From Streptomyces violascens (GTDB taxonomy: Bacteria; Actinomycetota; Actinomycetes; Streptomycetales; Streptomycetaceae), in NCBI RefSeq assembly GCF_014649955.1, contig NZ_BMUA01000001.1:992001-1056000 (forward strand): DNA of 64,000 nucleotides, given 5' to 3'. Each line of letters opens with the position of its first letter. Within the stretch, counting starts at the first letter, position 1. The position numbers and the translations under genes were made by a program. Below, one piece after another: positions 41,502-49,564 of this stretch. Below the pieces are notes generated by a model. It saw nothing but the letters and a program-made list of their open reading frames with translations, did not search any database and was not told the origin of the DNA.

Positions 41502-41988
41502 GTGAGCGCCTTTCGGATCGTAGCGCCGTTGTCGCAGCAAGGTCTTTCTGGATCACTGCGCAGAACACGGCTCATAGAACATTGCATGGGCTTTTCGCAG
41601 GTCGTGCAATTCGGCCGCACGCCGTGCCCATGTGCGCTCATGCGCCACGAGCGACTGGTCCGACCACTGCCGCCTCCCCGGGACACCACAACTGCGTTGG
41701 CCCGTGCCCAGGTTCGGCGTTGGCGCCAAAACCACCCACACGAGTGGTTTCGTCCGAGATGATCTCCGCTTTCGTCGCCCCTCAGTCGCGAGAGTGACGA
41801 TAGTCAGCCTCCACCCGACTCGGCCCTGAACACCAGATACAAGGCCAAAATCGTCCAGAACCGATCACGGCGCGCGCCCCGGGGGCGCACACCGGCTCAC
41901 GTTCGGGCTCGGTCTCCCCCTCCGCAGCTCTCTTGCAAGCGTACGGCCATGAAGCCAACCAGCCGTACCAGCAAGGGGGTTGAGCGGC
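41502..41988. other. Gap between fxsA and the XRE-cupin gene
   Basis: No secure gene. It holds a possible fxsA promoter (41581-41609), a TTGGCGCCAA palindrome (41720-41729) and an AAACCAC-N8-GTGGTTT hairpin (41729-41750). A 62-codon GTG-started frame on the minus strand (41553-41741) lacks a ribosome site and a family. Base composition is less G+C-rich than in neighbouring genes, as expected for promoters. Confidence 0.55.
41581..41610 (-). promoter_or_regulatory. Possible fxsA promoter inside an ATTGCA-N18-TGCAAT inverted repeat
   Basis: On the minus strand TTGCAC (41609-41604) and TGCAAT (41586-41581) are 17 bases apart, about 80 bases before the fxsA GTG. The same bases form the inverted repeat ATTGCA (41581-41586) and TGCAAT (41605-41610), so a regulator could sit over both boxes. 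The -10 box lacks the usual A at position 2. Confidence 0.35.
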
Positions 41989-42561
41989 TCAGCGATCAAA
42001 GGGAACCGAGATGGCCATCGTCATCGCAACCGGCTCGGCACCCCGATTGTCGTATGTGTGCGGCGCGTTGGCCTCGAACGATGCCGAATGGCCCGCCGGG
42101 ACAGGGTGGTCGACGCCGTCCACGACGAGGGTCAGCGTGCCGTGCGTCACATGCAGCAGCTCGATCGTGCCGGCCGGATGCGGGTCCGACGCGCTGGCAT
42201 CCCCCGGCATCAGATGCCACTCCCACATCTCCAGCGGTCCGGGCGCCTCGGTCCCGGCGAGCAGGGCGCTGTAGCTCCCCCGCTCCGTGGACCAGAGCCG
42301 GACGACCTGCTCGGGCGGGACGATGCGGACCTTGGGCCCGCTCTCGTAGTCGAGCAGGGTGGTGATGCTGACGCCGAGCGCGTCACCGATCTTCACCACG
42401 GTGCCCACACTGGGATTCGTCCGGGCCTGCTCGATCTGAATGAGCATGCCACGGCTGACCCCGGCGCGGGTCGCGAGCGCGTCCAGCGTGAAGCCGCGCT
42501 CGGTGCGCCAGCGCTTGACGTTGCGGGCCAGTGACTGGGTCAGCAGTTCGAGGTCCGACAC
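41989..42561 (-). CDS. XRE-family regulator with a C-terminal cupin domain
   Basis: A 190-residue regulator. The N-terminal helix-turn-helix (about 8-65) has T-L-D-A-L-A-T-R-A-G-V-S-R-G-M-L-I-Q-I-E and N-P-S-V-G-T-V. The cupin domain (about 110-180) has G-T-I-E-L-L-H-V-T-H-G and P-A-G-H-S-A-S-F motifs. It is divergent from an EamA transporter and probably controls it, as such pairs often do. GTG 42561 starts the conserved part; the ribosome site is weak. Confidence 0.9.
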   Translation of the reverse strand: MSDLELLTQSLARNVKRWRTERGFTLDALATRAGVSRGMLIQIEQARTNPSVGTVVKIGDALGVSITTLLDYESGPKVRIVPPEQVVRLWSTERGSYSALLAGTEAPGPLEMWEWHLMPGDASASDPHPAGTIELLHVTHGTLTLVVDGVDHPVPAGHSASFEANAPHTYDNRGAEPVAMTMAISVPFDR

Positions 42562-42626
42562 ATTCCGTCCATGAGGTGGGCCCCAGCAGGGCCGTCCAAT
42601 ATTTTTGATGACAGAGTTCAATATGC

Positions 42627-42645
42627 TGCACTACGGTGGAGTGCA
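42627..42645. promoter_or_regulatory. Inverted repeat in the XRE/EamA divergent promoter
   Basis: TGCACT-N7-AGTGCA in a 130-base AT-rich gap between the XRE-cupin gene (start 42561) and the EamA gene (start 42692). It is a plausible operator for the XRE protein. Confidence 0.4.
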
Positions 42646-42691
42646 CCCCAATGAATCCCCTGTGTCACTGCACTGTACTGCGAGGCTCCCG

Positions 42692-43558
42692 ATGACAGCA
42701 CTGTTCGCCCTGGCCACCAGCCTCCTGTGGGGCCTGGCCGACTTCGGCGGCGGGCTGCTCACCCGGCGCATACCCGCGCTGACCGTCGTGGTCGCCTCGC
42801 AGTCGGTCGCCGTGGTCGTCCTCGGCGCGGTCGTCGTCGCGACCGGCGGCCGGCACGAGGCGGGCCCGCAACTCTGGTTCGCGGTTGCGGCGGGGGCCGT
42901 CGGCCCGGTCGCCATGCTCAGTTTCTACAAGGCCCTCGCGCTCGGCCCCATGGGTGTCGTCTCGCCGCTCGGCTCGCTGGGCGTGGCGGTGCCGGTCGGC
43001 GTCGGGCTCGTCCTCGGCGAACGCCCCGGCATCCTGCAGTTCGCCGGCATCGCGGTGGCCGTGGTGGGCATCCTGCTGGCGGGCGGCCCGGAGTTCCGCG
43101 GCGCCGCGGTGCGCCGCCAGGCCATCCTGCTCACGCTGCTCGCGGCCTTCGGTTTCGGCGCGGTGATGGCCCTGATCTCCGAGGCGTCCACGACCGTGAC
43201 CGGGCTCTTCCTCGCGCTGTTCGTGCAGCGCGTCACCAACATCGCCGTCGGCGGCACCGCCCTGTACGTCTCGGTGCGGCGCGGCGCCCGCGCCCTGCCC
43301 GAGGACGGCGGCCTTCGCACGGTCTGGCTCTCGCTGCCCGCACTGGCCTTCGTGGGCCTGGCCGACGTGGCCGCCAACGGGACGTACTCGATCGCCGCAC
43401 AGCAGGGCCCCGTCACCATGGCGGCCGTGCTCGCCTCGCTCTACCCCGTGGTCACCGCCCTCGCGGCGCGCGGGGTTCTCAAGGAGCGGCTGCGCGCGGT
43501 GCAGGCGGCCGGCGCGGGCCTGGCCCTGGTCGGCACCGTACTGCTCGCGACCGGCTGA
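42692..43558 (+). CDS. EamA/DMT-superfamily transporter
   Basis: A 288-residue membrane protein with ten predicted helices in two EamA repeats. The first repeat carries L-L-W-G-L-A-D-F-G-G-G and S-F-Y-K-A-L-A-L-G-P. The second ends in the typical P-V-V-T-A-L-A-A-R-G-V-L-K-E-R-L. Such proteins export amino acids, metabolites or drugs. ATG 42692 opens the first helix. It faces the XRE-cupin gene and is convergent with the acyltransferase; only the stop codons touch. Confidence 0.9.
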   Translation: MTALFALATSLLWGLADFGGGLLTRRIPALTVVVASQSVAVVVLGAVVVATGGRHEAGPQLWFAVAAGAVGPVAMLSFYKALALGPMGVVSPLGSLGVAVPVGVGLVLGERPGILQFAGIAVAVVGILLAGGPEFRGAAVRRQAILLTLLAAFGFGAVMALISEASTTVTGLFLALFVQRVTNIAVGGTALYVSVRRGARALPEDGGLRTVWLSLPALAFVGLADVAANGTYSIAAQQGPVTMAAVLASLYPVVTALAARGVLKERLRAVQAAGAGLALVGTVLLATG

Positions 43559-44308
43559 TCAGGCCTCTTCGGGCGTCAACTCCGCGATGGCGAGCAGCTG
43601 TTGAGGGGTGACGCCCTCCGGGATGGGCACCGGCGCGGGCGTGCGCAGCGGCGGCTGCCAGCCGTTCTCCTCGTCCCAGGTGCGGACGATCCTCGCGGGC
43701 GCCCCGGCCACCACCGCGTGGTCGGGCACCTCACCGCGTACGACCGCGCCCGCCGCCACGACCACGTTGCGGCCGAGCCGCGCGCCGGGCAGCACCACGG
43801 CGCCCGTGCCGAGCCAGCAGCCGGGGCCGATCTCCACCGGCTCCATGCGCGGCCACTGCTTACCCACGGGCTGGTGCGGATCGTCGTAGCTGTGATTGGT
43901 CGAGGTGATGTAGACGTACGGGCCGCAGTACGTGTCCGAGCCGATGGTGACCGTCGTATCGGCGATGACGTGGCTGCCCCGGCCGAGCACGACCCCGTTG
44001 CCCAGGGTCAGTATCGGATCGGCGCCGAGGTCGAGGCCGGGCATCATCCCGGCGGTCAGGGTGACCTGTTCGGCGATGATGCAGTGGTCGCCCAGCTCGA
44101 TCCAGGGCTCGCCGAACACGGTGCCTTGCGGGAAGGCGAGGCGGGTTCCGGCGCCGATCCGGCGAAAGCGCAGCTTCCCCGGACGTTCGGCGGTGACCGC
44201 GCCGGCCTCCTTGATCAGGCCCCAACCGCCGTGGACCGCGCGGGAGGCGAGCCTGCGCCGCCAGGCGGTCAGCGATGAGAACGTGTTTCTGTTCTTGGGC
44301 ACCCGCAC
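43559..44308 (-). CDS. Left-handed beta-helix acyltransferase (DapH/LacA/maltose O-acetyltransferase-like)
   Basis: A 249-residue hexapeptide-repeat protein. Repeats run from about 70 to 200 (I-G-S-D-T-Y-C-G-P, V-E-I-G-P-G-C-W-L-G-T-G-A-V-V-L-P-G). The catalytic His is in S-T-N-H-S-Y-D-D, the usual place in O-acetyltransferases of sugars. A charged N-terminal arm and a Pro-rich tail are not diagnostic. It probably acetylates a sugar or glycan. Convergent with the EamA gene. Confidence 0.85.
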   Translation of the reverse strand: MRVPKNRNTFSSLTAWRRRLASRAVHGGWGLIKEAGAVTAERPGKLRFRRIGAGTRLAFPQGTVFGEPWIELGDHCIIAEQVTLTAGMMPGLDLGADPILTLGNGVVLGRGSHVIADTTVTIGSDTYCGPYVYITSTNHSYDDPHQPVGKQWPRMEPVEIGPGCWLGTGAVVLPGARLGRNVVVAAGAVVRGEVPDHAVVAGAPARIVRTWDEENGWQPPLRTPAPVPIPEGVTPQQLLAIAELTPEEA

Positions 44309-44372
44309 ACGGTACTCATCGCCGACCCGGCCGATCAGGGCCGACGCCTGTGATCTTCCGCTCAGCGCGGGC

Positions 44373-44903
44373 TCAGCCGCCGTGCGCCTTGCGGTGGTCC
44401 TCGGCCAGGCCCAGGTACATCAGGGCGTTGACCTTGATCCCCTCGCGCTCCTCGTCGGTCAGCTCGCGCCGCACCTTCGCCGGTACGCCCGCGACCAGGG
44501 AGCCGGGCGGCACGACCATGCCCTGCGGCACCAGGGCGTGGGCCGCGATCAGCGAACCGGCGCCGATCCGGGCCCCGTTGAGGACCGTGGCGCCCATGCC
44601 GACCAGCACGTCGTCCTCGACGGTGCAGCCGTGCAGCACCGCGTTGTGCCCGACGGTGACGCGCTCGCCGACGCTGACCGGGAAGCCCGGGTCCACATGC
44701 ACGGTGCAGTTGTCCTGGATGTTGCTCTCGGCGCCGATCACGATCGGCCCGCAGTCGGCCCGCAGGACCGCGTGGTACCAGACGCTCGCGCCCGCCCCGA
44801 GGCTGACCTCTCCGAGCACCACGGAGGTGGGTGCGGTGAATGCGGTCGGGGCGATCTCGGGCGTCTTGCCGCCCACTGCCACGACCAACGCCTGCTCTGC
44901 CAT
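44373..44903 (-). CDS. Gamma-class carbonic anhydrase family protein
   Basis: A 176-residue left-handed beta-helix trimer of the gamma-carbonic-anhydrase/YrdA family. The expected metal histidines are in N-C-T-V-H-V-D and V-G-H-N-A-V-L-H-G-C. Family hallmarks R-A-D-C-G-P-I-V-I-G and N-I-Q-D-N are present. Many such proteins lack measurable anhydrase activity, so function stays open. AGGAG lies 7 bases before ATG 44903. Confidence 0.9.
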   Translation of the reverse strand: MAEQALVVAVGGKTPEIAPTAFTAPTSVVLGEVSLGAGASVWYHAVLRADCGPIVIGAESNIQDNCTVHVDPGFPVSVGERVTVGHNAVLHGCTVEDDVLVGMGATVLNGARIGAGSLIAAHALVPQGMVVPPGSLVAGVPAKVRRELTDEEREGIKVNALMYLGLAEDHRKAHGG

Positions 44904-45008
44904 GCGCCACTCCTTGTACGGACCCTGTACGGATTCCATCGCGCCGGGTGTCACGCTAAGCGACCGCGCCTGGGCCCGCGCGGCCGGGGGGCCGCTTACG
45001 ATCGCGCG

Positions 45009-45452
45009 ATGGCACTCTTCCGGATCGCCCGCCGCACGCACCTCACGCCCGCCGAGGCGTGGCGCCGGCTCACCGACTGGGAACGGCACGGCGACAGCGT
45101 CCCGCTGACCCGGATCATCGTGAAGACCCCGCCACCGACCGGCGTGGGCACGGTCTTCGTGGCCCGCACCGGCCTCGGCCCCGTGGGCTTCGACGACCCG
45201 ATGGAGATCACCCGCTGGCAGCCGCCGACCGAGGACGCCCCGGGCGTGTGCCACCTGCAGAAGCGCGGCCGCGCGATCACGGGCTGGGCCGAGATCGAGG
45301 TGGGCGCGGCAGGCACGGGGTCGTACGTGGTCTGGCGCGAGGACCTGCACGTACGCGGACTCCCGCGAGCGCTGGACGGCGTGACGGAGAGCGCTGGGCG
45401 GGTGGTGTTCGGCAGAGCGGTGAAGACTCTGCTGCAGGACCGCACCTGCTGA
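45009..45452 (+). CDS. SRPBCC-family protein (polyketide cyclase/START-like fold)
   Basis: A 147-residue protein with the START-like pattern: L-T-P-A-E-A-W-R-R-L-T-D-W-E near the N-terminus, central strands with W-Q-P-P, and a long C-terminal helix F-G-R-A-V-K-T-L-L. The fold binds hydrophobic ligands. It is divergent from the carbonic-anhydrase-like gene. No partner suggests a pathway. Confidence 0.85.
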   Translation: MALFRIARRTHLTPAEAWRRLTDWERHGDSVPLTRIIVKTPPPTGVGTVFVARTGLGPVGFDDPMEITRWQPPTEDAPGVCHLQKRGRAITGWAEIEVGAAGTGSYVVWREDLHVRGLPRALDGVTESAGRVVFGRAVKTLLQDRTC

Positions 45453-45467
45453 GCGCACACGCCCTTG

Positions 45468-45514
45468 AGGGGCGCGGGGAACTGCGCGACCAGCCACAAC
45501 GGGCCCGCAGCGAC
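45468..45514. repeat. Second copy of a Streptomyces-type intergenic repeat
   Basis: Closely matches the element at 20663-20710, with core GGCGCGGGGAACTGCGCG and a downstream CCCGCAGC; CTGCG and CGCAG can pair. As in the first copy, it lies between two convergent genes (stops at 45452 and 45533). Confidence 0.7.
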
Positions 45515-45532
45515 CCAACAACCTGCGGAAGC

Positions 45533-46204
45533 TCAGTCCGCGGCCGGAACGTTCTCCGCCGCGGACTGCCCCGCCCCAGCCTGCGCAGCCTCCGCCTCGG
45601 CCATCGACTTCTTCGCCCGGTTCTTGACCACCAGCATCGACACGACACCGATCAGCAGCGCAGCGACCAGACCCAGGTACGAGAAGTTCTTCAGCCAGGA
45701 CTCGGCGACGATGCCGACGTAGTAGATGACGGCCGTCGTACCGCCCGCCCAGCAGATCCCGCCGAGCACGTTGGCGATGAGGAACTTCCAGTACGGCATG
45801 TGCAGTACGCCCGCGAGCGGGCCCGCGAAGATGCGGAGCAGGGCGATGAAGCGGCCGAAGAAGACGGCCCACATGCCCCACTTCTGGAAGGACCGTTCCG
45901 CCATGGCGACATGGCCCTCGCTGAAGTGCTTGGGGAACTTGCGGCCGAGCCAGGCGAGCAGCGGGCGGCCGCCCTTGCGTCCGATCGCGTAGCCGATCGA
46001 GTCGCCGATCACCGCACCCGCCGTGGCGCAGGCGCCCAGCACGACCGGGTTGATGTGGCCCTGTTGTGAGGCGAGCAGTGCCGAGCTGACCAGGACGATC
46101 TCGCCGGGCAGCGGGATGCCGAGGCTTTCGACCCCGATGACCAGCGCCACCAGAAGATAGACGCTGACGGCGGGGATGTTCTCCAGCCACTCCTGGATGT
46201 GCAA
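45533..46204 (-). CDS. DedA-family membrane protein
   Basis: A 223-residue protein of the DedA/VTT superfamily, now linked to flipping of polyprenyl-phosphate and phospholipids. Hallmarks: E-S-L-G-I-P-L-P-G-E, G-A-V-I-G-D-S-I-G-Y-A-I-G-R, and F-F-G-R-F-I-A-L-L-R-I-F-A-G-P-L-A-G. The C-terminal tail is charged and Ala-rich. TTG 46204 is chosen because GGGAGGAAG precedes it. Confidence 0.92.
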   Translation of the reverse strand: MHIQEWLENIPAVSVYLLVALVIGVESLGIPLPGEIVLVSSALLASQQGHINPVVLGACATAGAVIGDSIGYAIGRKGGRPLLAWLGRKFPKHFSEGHVAMAERSFQKWGMWAVFFGRFIALLRIFAGPLAGVLHMPYWKFLIANVLGGICWAGGTTAVIYYVGIVAESWLKNFSYLGLVAALLIGVVSMLVVKNRAKKSMAEAEAAQAGAGQSAAENVPAAD

Positions 46205-46279
46205 CGCCGCTTCCTCCCGCTCGCTCCGGACCGGAGCCCGGCATGCGCCCCCCTGGCGCACGCCGGGAAGCCTACCCGG

Positions 46280-48760
46280 TCAAGGCCGGCCGGCCGCTGT
46301 GCGCGATCGGACCCGGCCAGGGCCGACGAGCCGCGGTTCGCGCGCCGAGACACCCACGCTCACCTCGCGCGTTCCGGTGCCGAGTACCCAGCCGTGCCGC
46401 TCCGGGTCCCACGAGGACAGCGAGCGCGCGGAGATCCGTACGGTCACGCGCTGCTCGCGGCCGGGCTCCAGTTCCAGGCGGCGGTAGCCGGCCAGGGCGC
46501 GGCGCGCCTGGTCGAGGCGGAGGTCGGGCGAGGGGCCGAGGTAGACCTGGGCGACCGTGGTGCCGGTGCGGCGGCCGGTGTTGCGGACGGTGAAGCCGAC
46601 CGCGAGCCCGTCGCCGTCGGGCCGCACACTCAGGTCCGTGTACTCGAACGTGGTGTACGAGAGGCCGTGCCCGAAGGGGAAGAGCGGGGTCACGTCCTCG
46701 GCGTCGTACCAGCGGTAGCCGAGGTGGATGCCTTCGGAGTACTCCTCGGTGCCGTCCACGCCGGGGTAGCGGCGCGGGTCCCCCGCCATCGGGTGCCGGT
46801 CCTCGGAGACGGGGAAGGTCTGGGTGAGCCGGCCGCCGGGGTCGCAGTCCCCGAACAGGACGGCCGCGGTGGCCTCGGCGCCCTCCTGGCCCGGGTAGTA
46901 CATCTGCAGTACGGCGCCGACGCGGTCCAGCCAGGGCATGGTGGTGCACGACGAGGTGTTGAGCACCACGGTGGTGCGGGAGTTGGCGGCGGCGACCGCT
47001 TCGATCAGCTCGCTCTGGTGGCCGGGCAGCGCGAGGGAGGTGCGGTCGGCGCCCTCGGTGGCGTCCTCGTACGCGAAAAGGACCACGCTGTCGGCCGCGC
47101 GGGCGGCGCGCACCGCCTCGGCGACGTCGGCGGCGCGGGTGGCTCCGGTGGTGCGGCGGAGCCGGAAGAGCTGGCCCTTGTCGCGGCCCTTGGCGGTGAT
47201 GGCGAGCCGGTGTGTCCCTGCGGTGAGGTTCAGGGTGCTGCGGCGGACGGTGAGGCCGTCCGGTGCGGCGCCGATGAGTCCGCCGGCGAAGAGCTCGCCG
47301 AGGCCGGGGGCGGGCGGGAAGAGTTCGGTGCCGTCGAGGAGCACCTTGGGGCGGTCGCCGGAGTAGTGGATGCAGAAGGTCCATTCGTCGGCGTCGTCGA
47401 CGGTGAGTGTGCCGTCGTACGTCCAGGTGGCGCCCGGGGCGACGCCCTGGCCCTCGAAGTCGGCGCCCGCGGAGGTGCCGGGGAGCGGCTTGCCGAAGAG
47501 GTCCTCGCCCAGGGCGTAGTCGACGTGGGCGCCTTCTCCGGCCCGGGCTCCGATGGCGTCGAGGGGGCTCTGCGCGTGGTCGGGCACGACGTGGGCGCTG
47601 CCGCCGCCGCTGACGAACGGGATGGTTCCGGTGGGCCCGATGACGGCGATGGTGCGGGCGGCGCGGCCGGTGAGCGGGAGAGTGGCGTGCCGGTTGTGGA
47701 GCAGGGTGGCGCCGGCCTTGGCGACCTTGAGCGCGGTGCGCGCACCGGCCTGCGGGTCGCGGCCGGGCCGTGCGGGAGCGCTCCCGTCGAGCAGACCGAA
47801 CCGGTCCATGACGGACAGGATGCGGCGCACGGAGCGGTCGACGAGCGCCTCGGGGACGCTGCCGTCGAGCACGGCCTTCTTCAGCGCGTCGGCGAAGTAG
47901 TTGCCGCTCGGCATCTCCATGTCGAGCCCGGCGGTGAGGGCGGCGACCGTGCTGTGGGCGGCGAACCAGTCGGTCATGACCCAGCCGTCGAAGCCCCAGC
48001 CGTCGCGCAGGATGTCGCCGAGAATTGGCTTGTTCTCGCAGGCGAAGGTCCCGTTCACCTTGTTGTACGCGCCCATCACTGCGCCCGCTCCGGCGGCGAC
48101 GGCCGCTTCGAAGCCGCGGAGTTCGAGTTCGCGCAGGGGCTGTTCGGCGATCCGCACGTCGATGGACATGCGGTCCTTCTCCTGGTTGTTCAGGGCGAAG
48201 TGCTTGACGGTGGCGATGAGGCCCTGGCTCTGGATGCCGCGGATCTCCTCGGCGACCAGGTCCGCGCCGAGCAGCGGGTCTTCGGAGAAGGTCTCGTAGT
48301 TGCGTCCGGCGTACGGGGTCCTGATCAGGTTGACCATGGGCGACAGGAGGACGTCCTGGCCAAGGGCGCGCCCCTCGCGGCCGATGACCTCGCCGTACTC
48401 GCGGGCGAGCGCGGGATCGAAGGCGGAGGCGAGCATGACCGGGGCCGGCAGCGCGGTCGCGTGCGCGGTGACGCGGACGCCGGCCGGTCCGTCGGCGAGT
48501 CTGAGCGGGGGGATCGAGAGCCGGGGCACACCGGGCACGTAGCCGGCCTGCCCCAGTTTCACGGGGTCGTCGGCGCCGTGCAGAAGGCCGACCTTCTCGT
48601 CCGGGCCGAGGCGGGCGATCAGCGCTTCCACCCGGCGGGAGGCGGGGGTGAGGGAGAGCGCGCGGGCGGGGGCGGCGAGGGTGCCGGTCGCGGCCGCCGC
48701 GACCATGACGGCGCCGCCGAGCAGACGCAGTGCTGACCTTCGGGAAACGGTGTCGGACAT
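46280..48760 (-). CDS. Secreted glycoside hydrolase family 3 (beta-glucosidase-like)
   Basis: An 826-residue exported enzyme. The twin-arginine signal V-S-R-R-S-A-L-R-L-L-G is cleaved near A-P-A-R-A. A GH3 N-terminal barrel has the nucleophile Asp264 in V-M-T-D-W. A PA14-like insert (about 410-530; T-W-T-Y-D-G-T-L-T-V-D-D-A-D-E-W) sits inside the alpha/beta sandwich, and a fibronectin III-like domain ends the protein. The insert is typical of GH3 beta-glucosidases that bind longer oligosaccharides. It has no neighbouring transporter. An intragenic CebR-like palindrome lies at 47773-47786. Confidence 0.93.
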   Translation of the reverse strand: MSDTVSRRSALRLLGGAVMVAAAATGTLAAPARALSLTPASRRVEALIARLGPDEKVGLLHGADDPVKLGQAGYVPGVPRLSIPPLRLADGPAGVRVTAHATALPAPVMLASAFDPALAREYGEVIGREGRALGQDVLLSPMVNLIRTPYAGRNYETFSEDPLLGADLVAEEIRGIQSQGLIATVKHFALNNQEKDRMSIDVRIAEQPLRELELRGFEAAVAAGAGAVMGAYNKVNGTFACENKPILGDILRDGWGFDGWVMTDWFAAHSTVAALTAGLDMEMPSGNYFADALKKAVLDGSVPEALVDRSVRRILSVMDRFGLLDGSAPARPGRDPQAGARTALKVAKAGATLLHNRHATLPLTGRAARTIAVIGPTGTIPFVSGGGSAHVVPDHAQSPLDAIGARAGEGAHVDYALGEDLFGKPLPGTSAGADFEGQGVAPGATWTYDGTLTVDDADEWTFCIHYSGDRPKVLLDGTELFPPAPGLGELFAGGLIGAAPDGLTVRRSTLNLTAGTHRLAITAKGRDKGQLFRLRRTTGATRAADVAEAVRAARAADSVVLFAYEDATEGADRTSLALPGHQSELIEAVAAANSRTTVVLNTSSCTTMPWLDRVGAVLQMYYPGQEGAEATAAVLFGDCDPGGRLTQTFPVSEDRHPMAGDPRRYPGVDGTEEYSEGIHLGYRWYDAEDVTPLFPFGHGLSYTTFEYTDLSVRPDGDGLAVGFTVRNTGRRTGTTVAQVYLGPSPDLRLDQARRALAGYRRLELEPGREQRVTVRISARSLSSWDPERHGWVLGTGTREVSVGVSAREPRLVGPGRVRSRTAAGRP
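47773..47786. promoter_or_regulatory. CebR-like palindrome inside the GH3 gene
   Basis: CGGGAGCGCTCCCG is a perfect 14-base palindrome. It matches the LacI-family CebR operator (TGGGAGCGCTCCCA) at all but the two end bases. It lies about 980 bases inside the coding region of a beta-glucosidase, a class of gene that CebR controls. It may be a true intragenic operator or chance in G+C-rich DNA. Confidence 0.3.
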
Positions 48761-48957
48761 GGACCGTCACTCCTTTGTGTGCGGGCACGACGTGGTGGAC
48801 CGCGGCACAGCAGGCGGCGGGCCGGCGTTCGACCTGTGAACGCACTATGCGTCACGACCGAGTTGACAACCCGTCAGGCGCCACGAGGCGCCGGGAAACG
48901 TAGGACCGTCCGGTGGAAGAGTCAATGAAAGCGAACGAGGCAGCCGTCAGGACATGG

Positions 48958-48989
48958 AAAAGGCGCCCCGGCCGGAGCCGGGACGCCTT
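48958..48989 (-). terminator. Terminator downstream of the thioesterase gene
   Basis: AAGGCG-C-CCCGGC, a CGGA loop, then GCCGGG-A-CGCCTT: two perfect six-base stems with one internal mismatch, 30 bases past the thioesterase stop. It also lies upstream of the GH3 gene, which is transcribed the same way. Confidence 0.7.
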
Positions 48990-49018
48990 CGGGTTCCGTA
49001 GCCTGCGCTACCGAGCGG

Positions 49019-49471
49019 TCAGGAGTTGGGGCGCAGGGTCCACACGACCGTCATCTCGCCGGTCACGGCGCCGTCCGCGCGCTGGATCTCGATGACGACG
49101 GGGAACTCGGGGCGCTGCCCCGCGTCGAGTTCGGCCACCACGTCGGCGATCGGGCGGCCAAGCGTCGCGGTCGCGGTGACGACGCCCATGGCGAGCTTCT
49201 TGTAGCCGATCTCCGCCTTGACGGCGAGCGGCACGGCACGGTTCATCTGGTCGCCGAACGCGGCGATGACGATGGCGCCACTGGCGGACTCGGCGAGCGT
49301 GAACATCGCTCCGGCGTGCGGGCCACCCACGTGGTTGTGGTACTCGGGCTGGTCCGGCAGCTCCACCACGGCGCGCTCGGGGGTGGTCTCCAGGAACTTC
49401 AGGTTGAGGGTGCGGGCCATGGGAACGGTCGCGGCGAGCATCTCGCCCACGGACATCTGATCAGCGCTCAT
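49019..49471 (-). CDS. PaaI-like hotdog-fold thioesterase (DUF4442 type)
   Basis: A 150-residue hotdog protein. The hotdog helix region H-N-H-V-G-G-P-H-A-G-A-M-F-T-L-A-E-S-A carries the conserved loop and likely catalytic residues. The C-terminal strands end in T-V-V-W-T-L-R. The family hydrolyses acyl-CoA thioesters. A CTACCGAGCGGT sequence at its 3' end matches the operator upstream of the hydrolase at 12975. Confidence 0.88.
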   Translation of the reverse strand: MSADQMSVGEMLAATVPMARTLNLKFLETTPERAVVELPDQPEYHNHVGGPHAGAMFTLAESASGAIVIAAFGDQMNRAVPLAVKAEIGYKKLAMGVVTATATLGRPIADVVAELDAGQRPEFPVVIEIQRADGAVTGEMTVVWTLRPNS

Positions 49472-49564
49472 GGGCCGATGTTACCCATGGGTAGCCGTCA
49501 TTGACCATCCCCTGCCGGGGGCGGCCGTAGCAGGAGCGGGAGTGCACCTCTATGGTTACTGGCC

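Noticed and set aside
41553-41741. A 62-codon GTG-started frame upstream of fxsA.
   Set aside because: No ribosome site, no family, mixed codon use, and it overlaps the likely fxsA promoter. It cannot be excluded, but it is not supported.
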